Of a DNA stretch of 60,819 nt, positions 35,301 through 46,107 are shown in pieces. The number at the start of each line of letters is the position of its first letter. Position 1 is the stretch's first letter. The notes below the pieces were generated by a model. That model was not told where the DNA came from. It searched no databases and saw nothing but the letters and a program-made list of their open reading frames with translations. Made by a program: the position numbers and the translations under genes. The stretch is taken from contig LWCA01000074.1 of assembly GCA_001642005.1 (NCBI GenBank), positions 1-60,819 of the forward strand. The letters are read 5' to 3'. The stretch comes from Intoshia linei (taxonomy: Eukaryota > Orthonectida > Rhopaluridae).

Positions 35301-38300
35301 ATTATTTGAACTAATAGACGCTTATAAAACTCTAATAAAATACCAAAAAAATCCCATTATTAAATTTAAAAAGCCGGGTGCATTTCTAATTTTCGTTAGA
35401 ATGCAAAAGCATTATATGCATTGAAATCATACATCTTAAATGTGGATAGAGCACCAGAGATGACACAAATTTGTGATTCTATAGCAAATGTTTTGTCTAA
35501 ATGTTGGTTTACTTGCAGATTTCAAACATTTGCAGAATGGGATTCCTTAGAAGCAGCATTGCTATTAAATTATCTAACTGTAGCTAAATTTATGACTATT
35601 TAATATTTAAAATGAGTTATTATTATTGCAACATATAATTTAATAGTTACAGCGTCTATAGTTATAATGTTAGCGTCTAAATTAATAGAAGTAGCATTTA
35701 TTTTATTTAAACAACGATATTTTTTATAAAACTAACTTTTATTGTAAATAAATTTAAAATAACTAAAAACATTTATATTGTTATTTTTAATTTTGTGAAT
35801 TAACTGTTAATTTATCACTGTCTCAGCAAATCTTGATTACCCTGAGCTGGTTGTCCCCTCTTTTTTTTGACGTTCAATCAGAGAGCTTTCGACTCTCGAA
35901 GTACAATACACCCATCAATTCTTAATCGTATTGCTATACCGAGATAATGTTTACACATGTAATTTTTACCCCAAAAGGGACACGTACACTTCGAAAACTT
36001 CCAATTTTCACGATTCAGCGATATTTTCCAAACAGAATTTAAACATTTTCTCATATTGAAAAAATTATGCTAATTATAATTATAGAAGCGGGATTAATTA
36101 GACGTTGTAACTATTAAATTAAATTTTGCAATAATAATAACTCCAAAATTTACTTAAAAATGCTAATACATAAAAAAACGGCTTATAAGAAATGTTGATT
36201 TGTGGTGATCCACAGAAATTTTTAAATTTATTCAAACGTTTCGAATATGAAGTTAGATAGTACAATAATTATATTACACGCTTAAGCATTAAATTAGACG
36301 ACCAAAGTTACTTTTTAAATAATGTTAAATTAATTAAATTATGCGTTATAAATATTAATCTAAACGCAGAAACTATTAAATTAGTCGGAGCATTAAATAG
36401 TATCCTTATAAAATACTGACTTTTCATCCATGAAAATAAACTTATATTCGTTTAATTTATTATTTTTTTTAAAATAAAATTTTCGTATTTCGCCTGACCA
36501 AATTAAAATTAAATCATAAATTAAAAGCGACATCTTACATTGTATACAAAATGGTAATACAGTCAAAAATACTTTTTGAATTTCAAACAAAATTATTAAT
36601 TAAACATATCAAAATAAATAAGCCAAAACTGATTTTAAAATTGTAAAATAAATTGAATAGAAGAACATTTATTTATATTTAAGTATATAATTTTTAAAGG
36701 CTGCCCAAATCGCCCATTAACTGAATTAATCGCTCTTACGGGCGATATCACTCACTTTCTGATCCCCTACTACATAGTATATTTTATATATATAGTTTTT
36801 GCTTCAGATTGAACCAGCGGAGAAACACTGGTATAATTAGAAATTACTAATTACATTACAATAAGCTACATATAATTACATGGAAATTTAAACTTCATAA
36901 ATGATGATGTAATAGCTTAACAAATGTAATGAATTCGAAATAATTATACATTACCATAAATCCAGGCGATAACAATACATTCACAAAAAGCTATAATGAG
37001 AACACTAAAGGTTCCGCAGTACCAATCCATTAAACTAAAAACGTACATTCCACCCTATAATTTAATATATTACAACATTTCTAATATACCTTGGTTGTCA
37101 TGGATATGCCAATTATAAACCAGAGAATACAAACAATTCCTGTAAGAAGCTGTCTGCGCTTACCAAACAACTTGGGCATAAGTTCCATTAATCCACTAGT
37201 TAATGTTTCAATCATGCCAAACTAAAAGAATATTTAAATATCAATAAACTATCAAATACTTGACTATCAATTCCTAGAAATAGCATCATTATGAAAAATA
37301 TAATGGCCCATAGAGGCGCTAAAGGCATCATGCTCACAGCCATCGGATAAGCTACAAATGCCAATCCGGGACCTAGAGTATTTAATTTAATTAATATTTA
37401 GAGTAATGTTCAATATTTGATAACGTTACAACATATAGAAATGAAAGATGTAGATTTACCTGAAGCTATTGTTTCAGATATGGGAGAGCCAATTTTATGG
37501 CTCATATAACCTACAATCGAAAATATAACGAAACCGGCATAAAAACTCGTTCCACAATTTATGAGTGGTATTAAAATAGAGTCTCTAAATAATAATTTGT
37601 TCAGTAGTTATTTATATGAACCTTAAAATATTGTTGTTGAATTTATTGTAACTCGAAAGTGTAATCAAACCACCCCAAGCAGGACCAAGAGAATAAAATA
37701 TTTGAATACATGCTTCAATCCATACCTACATGTATCAAAATATAATTACATATAAAAAATTTATTTAATGTACCTGAAATTCCAATAAACGTTTGAAGTC
37801 CGGTGTCAAATAGTATTTTATACCTACCAATGATGGAATTTAAATAATTTTAAAACAAAAACCTTCATATGCACCAGGAAGCATAACCGAACGAATTAAT
37901 AATGACGTGAGTAAAATGTAAGGTATAATTACTGTTATGTAAACTACTTTTCCGGATGATTTTATCCCTTTCATTAAGCACAAAAAGCACAATAGCCAGG
38001 CAATCAGTAAACAGACTATTAAATGAACTTGTATTGGTCCCATATTTTCAATTCCATCACTTATATTAAGAGTTTTCAGACTTAAGTAAAAATATGTAAC
38101 AAAATAAAATACACAATGCACAGATGCTACGGGCGCGTTCGGGTCCAGTTTAACTTAAACTTTAAATTATTTTAAATATACTATTCTCTCTAGTTCGCCA
38201 TTGTTCCAATTTGACGAAATAGAAATGGTCAACATAGAAAACATGTACTATTAATCTTTTGTTAATTAATTTAATGACTAATTGGCCCTGTTATCAAAAT

Positions 38301-41300
38301 ATAATACACTGTACGACCACTCACGTAAAATAAACAATTTTTAAATAATTACCTTATTACAAATTACATTATTGCATATACTATATGCCAGATGCCATAT
38401 GCCAAACCTGTCGATCACAGATGATTTTCTAATCGATCGCCAAAATTAAAAAATTAAAATTAAATTTTTATTTTAATAATACTCAGTAAAATGATTCTTA
38501 TTTTAAAATATATCAATTAAATTAAATTATTAAATTAAATAATACTATATTAATTTTACGTTGACAAATTTGGTTTTGATGGAGGTTAATTATATTTTTT
38601 TTTTTCGTGCAATTATTAAAATAACAAGAATAAAATGTTATTTGTGTATTATAAACCTTATAAATAATATTATGTTAATTTTAAAAATACTGACCTTATG
38701 ATTTCAAATATATACAAGTTTATTATCACAAAATCGTAGGTGGCTCAAAACTTTCGATCGATAAAATATTGAATAATAATTTTTAACTACAGAAACAATG
38801 ATATATTAAGCAACCACAGATAATGGCATTCAGTTGCATAATAGATAGTTTATTTGTTTAGTCAATATTTTTTAAATTTTTAAAATCAGTTCACTAATTT
38901 TTGAGTTATTTATCAAATTCTAAAAAATTTATTGGTGGCTCAAGAATTTTTTCCGGCACTGTACTTGCTACATTAAATAACATTTCGATTAGTCCACTAT
39001 TTTTTATACTAGGTTTTGCCAAGTTTATAATTTTCAAATATAAATGTTACATCAAAATGTACATCAAAAGTGCTTCGAATTATTCGGAAATTTAATTTTA
39101 ATGTTTTCTACGATCATGTTTTTTAATTTTTAACATAGGTCCGATCAGAAACATTTTTCTACTCAATGTATTAATCGATCGCCACTCATTGAAAAATTTT
39201 AAAGTCGATCAAATCAAAAAAAGGTAGGCAACCCTGCTATATACAATTATTATTATACATTTTTATAATTTTAAAACATGCAAGTTAAAATGTATCAAAA
39301 AGTTGATTCCCATATGCTGGATACGAAATCCCAATGTCAGACAAATTATGATATCAATTTTAAACATAAACAACTATAATGAACTTTTAAAAATGAAATT
39401 TTATCAATTTATTGATTTAAACTGAGATCATAAATGTGGGGTCATTAAACACAAACGTTTTATGGTCCAATTTTTTTGTTTTTTAAATTTTTGCAAAATT
39501 TATTTCAATAAAATACATAAAAAATTAAGTAGAACATATCCTTAACTATATCAAGTAATTTACTATTTAGATTTTAGTACTTTACTAAATTTTAGTATTT
39601 ATAAAATCTGGACACTCTAATTTAGTTAAAAATGTATGTCTCTTTGTTTGTTTGTCTTATCCCGTTTATTTAAAGAAGTGAGAGGATGCGAGTTTTAAAA
39701 ATTTTATATTTATATTAAAATTTTTCGAAAGTATTGTCAGCGCAACTTTGCATTTTAGAAATTGAGTCCTACAAAGTCAAAAACCCAATTGTCCTTTTTT
39801 TAAATTCAAACCCGTCCTAGAATTATAAAAAATACACATTCTGATAAAACGTTTTAAATTTATCAATATTATGATAATTTTTAATTTTAAAATCTTATAT
39901 CTTCACGGCCAAAACCACAAATTACTCTTTTCAAAAAAATTAAGAAAGTCTCATAATTGTATACAACATAAATTTTGTAATAGTTTTTAAATTCATAAGC
40001 ATTATCATAACTGTTAACCTCAAAAAAGGCAATTTTCACCGTCAAAAACTTAGCTTATCCTTTTTTTTAAAAATGAAAACATCCCTAGAATTATAAAAAA
40101 ATTACAGCTGATACAGTTATATCCAGTAAACAAACAAAAAAACTTTCATTCTGACAAAGTGACGCCTTCTGGGTCAAAAAAGCACTTTAATATTATCTTT
40201 TGTTTATTTCGAAACTATTATTATATACTCGTAATAATAAGCGATGTCATAAATATTATTATATTTCGTGCTTTTCCTGAGGACGATTCAAATAAATATG
40301 TATTCACATTTTTAGTTTTTTAATTTTGTGCGTCCTTAATAATATTATTAATATTATTTCAGATCAAATTCATGCCAATATATAATTGTTAATTTCACCT
40401 TCCGCAAACTGTTTTTATAACACTTCATAAATAGAAAAAACTTCCCTGCCACATTACAATTATAATTAATTAATAATTATTAATGAACTACAGAATTTGT
40501 CGTAATCTGAAAATAATTTTATCAACTCTAATTTCAAACTTAAAAACATTGATTAGAAATTATTATTTGTTCATTAAAAAGATAATTGTCTATAATTTTA
40601 ATTAAACCATTGAGCCTACTATGAATGACATAAAATAATGCAATAAATTTTTAAACTGCCAATTTTGACCCTTACATCTGCTCTATAAATAATACTCATA
40701 TAACAAGACTATTCCTTATTTTAAAGATAACATAACATAATTGACGTGACTTTCGCTGATTTCAAAAATAAAAATAAAAAAATATTAAAATTTTTAATAT
40801 TTATGTATATCAAGTAGCAGTCATAAATCTTGATTTCAAATAATTTATTTTTACTAAATCATGTTTGGCTTGAATGGAAAAATTTAGGTGGTTAAAACTA
40901 CCAAAACTACTACTGCTAGTAAGCTAAAATTAAAGTTTAGAACATCTTTAGAAAGATACTGTCAAATCATATATTGTTAACCTTACATTAAACTTGTTTA
41001 AATTGTTAACTACATTCTAATGTAGAATTTCCATTTATGGCTACAGTCCATATTGACCATGCCTTAAAACGGCTCTGATTATCTTAACTCGACATTTTAA
41101 ATTTAAACCACACAAAATAGTTATGATATTCAAGAATATAATTTTTAAATGCTCAATTGGAAAAGTAAGGCTCCTTTCTACAAAAATTTTGCTCGAGCCC
41201 TCCAGAGGTCTCGGATTACGGTAGATTCGGGTCTGCCTGACTTTATTATAAATTATTTAAAATGAGGACAATGATTTAAACCAAATGAAATAATTTTCAT

Positions 41301-42281
41301 GTACAGACTCTGTATCACAGACGTGTGACATTTTTAATTTCTTTAAAGTTAATTGTTTGGATAAAAGGCACAATTACTTGAATACCGACGAGGGAGGATT
41401 GTCCATGTATTAAATAATTTCAAAAATTAAAATCGTTAATTTCATAAATTCAAAGTATATAATACTACAATAATAATCAACAGGGTGATCAGCTGTACCG
41501 GTACCAGAGCCAGCAATAATGTGATGACCGTGGCCAGCTGGTCACAAAAATTAAAAATACTCAGTAAACAGTTATCTCATATTGAAAAACTGTTTAGAAT
41601 TTGTTTTGTAAAATTGTAAATAATCAATAACACACAAACATTGCACCTTAGATAAATAAGGGTAACATGATTAATAAAATATGTAATGACTGTTAGGAAT
41701 ACTGAACCCATGCCCTAAAATATTTTAAAAAAACTTGAAATATTCTTCGGACGGAGATATCGAGTCACTAGTATGATTATATCGCGTTCCATTGAAATTG
41801 ACACAATTTGGAGTATTCCATGGATTATCACAAGTAGACCAAGGTAAAATTTTGGACATTGATTGATATAAATAATAAATTGTCCACGTCATAATAATAT
41901 TGTAATAGATTGTAAGAATTCCTGAAACAACAATCATACCTATACCAAGACCTTTGAAAATTGGACAAAGATCCCATACTTTAATGGGACTTTTTTTACT
42001 ATATTGTCCAAGAGATAATTCGATATAAAATAAAGGAATTCCACAAAGAATTAAAAATATAAAATACGGTATTAAAAATGCACCTATTAAAATAATTTAA
42101 AAAGAAAACACAAAATTACCTCCTCCATTTCTAAGGCAAATGTAAGGGAATCTCCATATATTTCCAACCCCCACAGCATACCCGACACATGACAGGATAA
42201 ACTCTAATTGGTTTCCCCAATATTCTTTTGTCATTTGAATGTATAATGGAGCGATTGATAAGTAATCACAATTGAACGACT
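32355..42281 (-). CDS. SLC6A: SLC6-family Na+/Cl- dependent transporter
   Basis: Twelve phase-consistent exons: 42281-42120, 42083-41735, 38080-37863, 37823-37774, 37725-37622, 37584-37460, 37372-37260, 37221-37090, 37054-36955, 33305-33205, 33170-33003 and 32486-32355 (about 584 codons, normal size). TM1 reads '[20 protein letters not shown]' followed by GGGAFLIPY, and '[15 protein letters not shown]' is the next signature. An extracellular loop has the conserved '[10 protein letters not shown]' and N-glycosylation sequons (NGT, NHT). Later markers are '[20 protein letters not shown]', '[20 protein letters not shown]', '[12 protein letters not shown]' and '[18 protein letters not shown]'. 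Gly replaces the TM1 Asp of monoamine carriers, so the substrate is likely an amino acid, GABA, glycine, taurine or creatine. The N terminus may start at Met 42234 ('[12 protein letters not shown]') or on an unseen 5' exon, since an acceptor precedes 42281. Short introns are 34-87 nt, one is 516 nt, and two of about 3.65 kb hold repeats and a tRNA gene. Confidence 0.93.
33598..33671 (+). tRNA. tRNA-Ile (anticodon AAU), copy 2, antisense in an SLC6 intron
   Basis: Base-for-base identical to the gene at 31640-31713, with the same cloverleaf, AAT anticodon and T-run terminator (8 T after the discriminator A). Flanks outside the 74 nt are unrelated, so the copies spread by gene-sized transposition or are kept identical by conversion. 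It lies inside the 3649-nt intron between exons 9 and 10 of SLC6, on the opposite strand. Confidence 0.97.
34700..35603 (+). pseudogene. Transposase-like ORF relic ('SSNTG...GCRxH' family)
   Basis: The plus strand reads '[20 protein letters not shown]', a stop, '[14 protein letters not shown]', then an open block from 35017 with '[19 protein letters not shown]' and '[15 protein letters not shown]', and after a frameshift near 35400 '[10 protein letters not shown]' and '[15 protein letters not shown]'. This order (L.LHWDGK / LPVLVSG / FDTTSSNTG..KGAC / CRHHI.EL) is known to me from repetitive uncharacterised transposase-like proteins of insects, hydra and other animals. Stops and a frameshift show decay. 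It lies in the SLC6 intron, antisense to SLC6. Confidence 0.6.
38735..38966. mobile_element. Tc1-type terminal fragment (SLC6 intron)
   Basis: The sequence from 'aggtggctcaaaactttcga' to 'ggtggctcaagaattttttc' and 'cggcactgta' parallels 28949-29138 of the Tc1 cluster (two CAAGACTTTT-like repeats about 190 bp apart, ending in CCGGCACTGTA). It is therefore the right end of a related Tc1 element without its body. Confidence 0.6.
39625..40230 (-). repeat. Dispersed repeat family A, partial copy (SLC6 intron)
   Basis: Reverse copy: 'gtctctttgtttgtttgtct', 'tcccgtttatttaaagaagt', 'tatatcttcacggccaaaac', 'gtgacgccttctgggtcaaa'. Lies in the 3654-nt second intron of the SLC6 gene. Confidence 0.65.
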
Positions 42282-42977
42282 CTGAAAATTGCAAACTTGT
42301 TTAAAATAACGAGCTGGTTGTTTTTTCGCAGATGTAGTACTATTCAACGCAAAATTGAAATACGCTTTAATAAAGGTTATTAAAAATGGCTGTTGTATAA
42401 ACGTATGAATTTAAAAGTATAATGACACTGGTGAATCTATCCAAATTAAAAATTCAAGTTTAAGCACAAAAGTATGACTATTCAATATAAGAAATTTAGA
42501 GTATTTGATTTTTGATTATAATGTTGAAATTATATAGGTATCAAATTAAATATATCCACAGGTAAAATAAATAAATGTAGTGCAGTCATTAAATCATCAA
42601 ATAAAATTTTAAGTGTTAGGAATCGATATTACCTGAAATGATTTAAACATTATTATTAATTGTCAAACAATAAAAGACTCGAAACTATTTATTTAATTTA
42701 CATACTTTTAATATTTATTGCACGTTAACTAAAAAAATAAAATAAAAAATTAAATTGAAATTTTACCAAATTAATCACACTGGGCAAGTTTTTAGCCATT
42801 TTATCCTTGCAATGATCACACTAAATTAATTTTTAATCCATTTTTATAAATGTATTTATTTTTTTATAACCCACGCATGTGGAAATGTACGTTATTGTAT
42901 ATATCAGTATCCAAATAAATAATGAGGATTGATAATATATGACATATCCAATTTCAAAATTGTAGTTTCATTTTGAA
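42282..42977. other. Spacer upstream of SLC6
   Basis: May contain the SLC6 promoter and a possible first exon. A splice acceptor (ttttcag) ends at 42282 on the minus strand, but no matching coding exon with a clear start could be chosen. Confidence 0.4.
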
Positions 42978-43551
42978 TCAATAAATTACATAATTTTTTA
43001 AATTTTCCAATTTTTCAGTTTTTATAACATTGCAAATCAACTAGAGAAACAATTAGTAAAATAAAATAAATTAATTACATCTAAAGATTTTATCAATAGT
43101 GGAATTATAGTGTCTATTGAAAGATTGGGTGCAACATTTTCGATAATGAAATAACCTAACTCTGTAAATTCTGTGACAAGATGATGACAATTTACATATT
43201 TTTCCAAAAGTAATGAATAATAATTTGCCCAATCATTTTTAAAAATCAACACAATATTTTTAATATCTGTGCAAAATTTTTCTTCGTTTGTGCCAGACAT
43301 GCATATTTCATATAATTTGTCCTAATTTTTATTTGATACATTTTTACCATTTCATATTTACCTGCCTCAAAAAATTTTCCAAGTGAGCACATGTCTAAAT
43401 ATATAGGTAAAGTAATCCTTAAAAAATATTTACATTTCGATCCTGACAAAATATAAAATCTAAATTAATGATCACTGTAGATAATTAAAAAATAAATATA
43501 TAATTTACTCTGAAAGTATATAAACAATGACAAAAAAAGTATAAATTTCAT
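42978..43551 (-). CDS. Small secreted protein with six cysteines, unknown family
   Basis: Exons 43551-43509, 43442-43348, 43321-43079 and 43040-42978 give 444 nt and 147 aa. The N terminus 'MKFILFLSLFIYFQ' is a clear signal peptide. The mature part has six Cys (SKCKYF, LDMCSLG, YEICMSG, EKFCTD, YVNCHH, DLICNV), an even number that suits three disulphides, and mainly helical-looking hydrophobic repeats. Introns are 66, 26 and 38 nt; the 26-nt one is required by phase and is the shortest in the window. I recognise no family. It lies between SLC6 (same strand, downstream) and a lone signal-peptide exon at 44513-44662 that could be an alternative first exon. Confidence 0.62.
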
Positions 43552-44023
43552 TATGCGGTTTATAATAAATTCTAAAACTAAAACGATAATATAATTGAAC
43601 TTGTAGAACAAATGTTCAGTTTAATGTGTTAGAATGGCAGGTTTAATATTGGTCTGTTTGTTCAGTTTATTATTCTCAGACTACAATCGTAGTATCAATT
43701 TAAAATTTATGATTCAATTATATGAGATATTCAATATTTTGTTCCAATGATATTACGATTAAGTAACCATTTTATTTGTTTACGTTTTCAATTATTTCTA
43801 GACAGATTATTATAATTAGGATAGTTTGTAGTCTGTTATGTTTAGACTATTTAATATGGCACATGTTACATTCAATTTAGTAATTTATTTTAAGTCACTT
43901 TTTCAACTTTGTTTTATTTTATTAATTAAACTCATTTTTTAAATTTATGATTGAAAAAGATACTACAATTGTAATTAAAAACAGTATTGAAGTGACATTT
44001 AAATTAAACTATTAAACTACATA

Positions 44024-44085
44024 CAATAGGGTCACATTTTTTTTAAATTTTTAGAATTTAATGGGCGGTTAGTAATCAATGTGTG
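44024..44085. repeat. Short repeat shared with the right end of the window
   Basis: The block starting 'tcacattttttttaaatttt' and ending 'gggcggttagtaatcaat' is almost identical to 60769-60819, which is cut by the window edge. Probably a second dispersed repeat family; its class and length are unknown. Confidence 0.6.
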
Positions 44086-44236
44086 TATTTTTAAAATATA
44101 AGCACTATGTCGCAATTAAAAATATCTAATGATACTTATCCGAGTTGCGTTCAGCATTTTAAATATACTTTATAAAATGGTACAGAAAATGTTAAAGTTA
44201 ACTTTATTTTTTGCAAAAACAACATTTTGATAAGTT

Positions 44237-44496
44237 GTCATAGTTTATATTTTATTGTATCAACACCCACGCTTAATTATACATTTCAATTTTTAAAATT
44301 TGGTTCTAGCTCGATTTTTATGGTTTTTATAGACGTTCAAATTTGGGATAGATTGAAAATTTTATAAACATTATTGCATAAATAACCGAAATTTGAACGT
44401 CTATAAAAACCACAAAAATCAAGCTAGAACCAAATTTTAAAAATTGAAATGTATAATTAAGCGTGGGTGTTGATACCATAAAATATAAACCATGAC
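44237..44496. repeat. Long inverted repeat (foldback element), arms about 108 bp
   Basis: Left arm 44237-44345 and right arm 44389-44496 are near-perfect reverse complements around a loop of about 43 nt. Examples are 'tcaacacccacgcttaatta' against 'taattaagcgtgggtgttga', and 'tttatagacgttcaaattt' against 'aaatttgaacgtctataaa'. Transcripts would form a long hairpin. It begins just inside the intron after the lone signal-peptide exon. It looks like a foldback/MITE element; a young inverted duplication is the alternative. Confidence 0.9.
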
Positions 44497-44512
44497 ATTT
44501 CCTGACCTTTAC

Positions 44513-44662
44513 GGATGAATTCAAACATTGCAGAATACATTTACTGAGAGGCGAGACTAAGTGATATATACTCATGAAATAGTCAAAATTGGGATTACCA
44601 CTATTTATGCATAACAAAAAGGTGCACAATACCACAAATATCAAAACACGATTGAAAGACAT
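44513..44662 (-). CDS. Lone signal-peptide exon of a secreted protein (partial)
   Basis: ATG at 44662 opens 50 codons: a signal peptide 'MSFNRVLIFVVLCTFLLCIN' and a mature start with two Cys ('SPLSKCILQCLNSS'), ending at a good donor (TCC|GTAAAG) in phase 0. No following exon with matching phase was found before the six-cysteine gene. Exon 3 of that gene is also phase 0, so this may be an alternative first exon (giving about 151 aa) or what remains of a duplicated gene. Confidence 0.45.
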
Positions 44663-46107
44663 TGAAAATTGTAAAAGGAAAAGTTTAGAAATTGCAAGGG
44701 TATTTAATCAATATTATATACCGTCTTGTCCCATAACAAATTAGAATTTTGTCTTTATGTTATAATTATGTATTTTTCAATCAATTTTCATTTATTTTTT
44801 ATCAATAATTTTAATGTATGTGTAAATATCAACATATATACATGTTATTATGTACATGTATCATATATTTTACATATTTATATGTAGATGAAATTTAATA
44901 TTATTGATAATATTGATAAAATTAATGACCATTGTTATTTTGTTAATGAAAAAAGTAAATGTACTAAATACTGCATTAACCAAATAAATCAATAATTATA
45001 ATATATTTAACTTTCGACAAAACGTTAGATTTTTTTATAAAAAATAGTATAACCTGTTTTAGAGTCAATTCTTAGACTTTATCAGTGTATCTAAAAATTG
45101 ATAGTGGCTTATTGCACACTATCAAAAATTCAAAATTTCTAAACACCACGACAAAATTAGCATATTAAGGTATATCTAAACGTTTTCCAACTACTTTTAT
45201 GACATCAAAGAGTTTTAAAAATTTTTACTTGTTAAATAATATTTTACAATTTTGATCTACATATATTATATATTATATATATGTATTAATTATCTGATCT
45301 ATGAAATGAAATTATCTAAATTTTATCAGTATTTACTTAAAATTTGACATATATACATATCTGACGTTTAAGATGTGATAAAATTAACTTTAACATATTC
45401 TCTGATTGTGAAATTACAAATAATATCAATCGTTATCTTTGAACTCCTAATTATTCTATTTTTATTGCATTCAATGCTGAGAATACACAATTTGTAATTT
45501 TCTAAAGCACGAAAAAAAGCTATTATTAAATCACCCTAAATTTTGGAAAAATTTTATTTCATCAGGATCAGGACAGAGGGACCGAGGTGTTAAAATTTTT
45601 TATATAATAATTGAAATGGATATGGTTTCTATGTTCATCTTGATAATGTATCCAATTTCTAATACAAATCCAAAATTATGTCAAGTTCCAATATTAGGGA
45701 CTAGAGATATATTTCAGTGTTTTATTTTTCTATTTTTCACGCTAACTGATTTCTCTAATTTCAATTCAGTCAAAGGTAGGAAAATATCATAAAATTGTTA
45801 CCTTAAAACAATAGTGTAATTCAATTAATAATGATAGCTGATTTGAATAGACAATTGTTTTAATTTTGTATGCAGTAATTCATAATGTTGTACATAATAT
45901 TGTTGTATTACTTTAACATTTATATTTATAATTTACACTTATACAAATTGTTGTATTAACTGTAAAAATAGCCTAATCAAATTATATTAATACACATTTA
46001 CAGTTTTATGCTATATTAGCAACATTATGTTACAATTAACTTGGACTAAACTAATTATTTATTTATATTAACTAATTATTATAGTAAATTAAAAATAGTA
46101 ATTAATA
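44663..46107. promoter_or_regulatory. Divergent spacer between the secreted-protein exon and PKHD1L1
   Basis: 1.4 kb of AT-rich sequence between oppositely transcribed start codons. No discrete promoter element can be assigned and no gene is visible. Confidence 0.35.

Noticed and set aside
41481-41556. GC-richer imperfect palindrome (gtgatcagctg ... cagctggtcac) in an SLC6 intron
   Set aside because: Arms are short and imperfect; no second copy with clear ends was found, so it was not called as an element.
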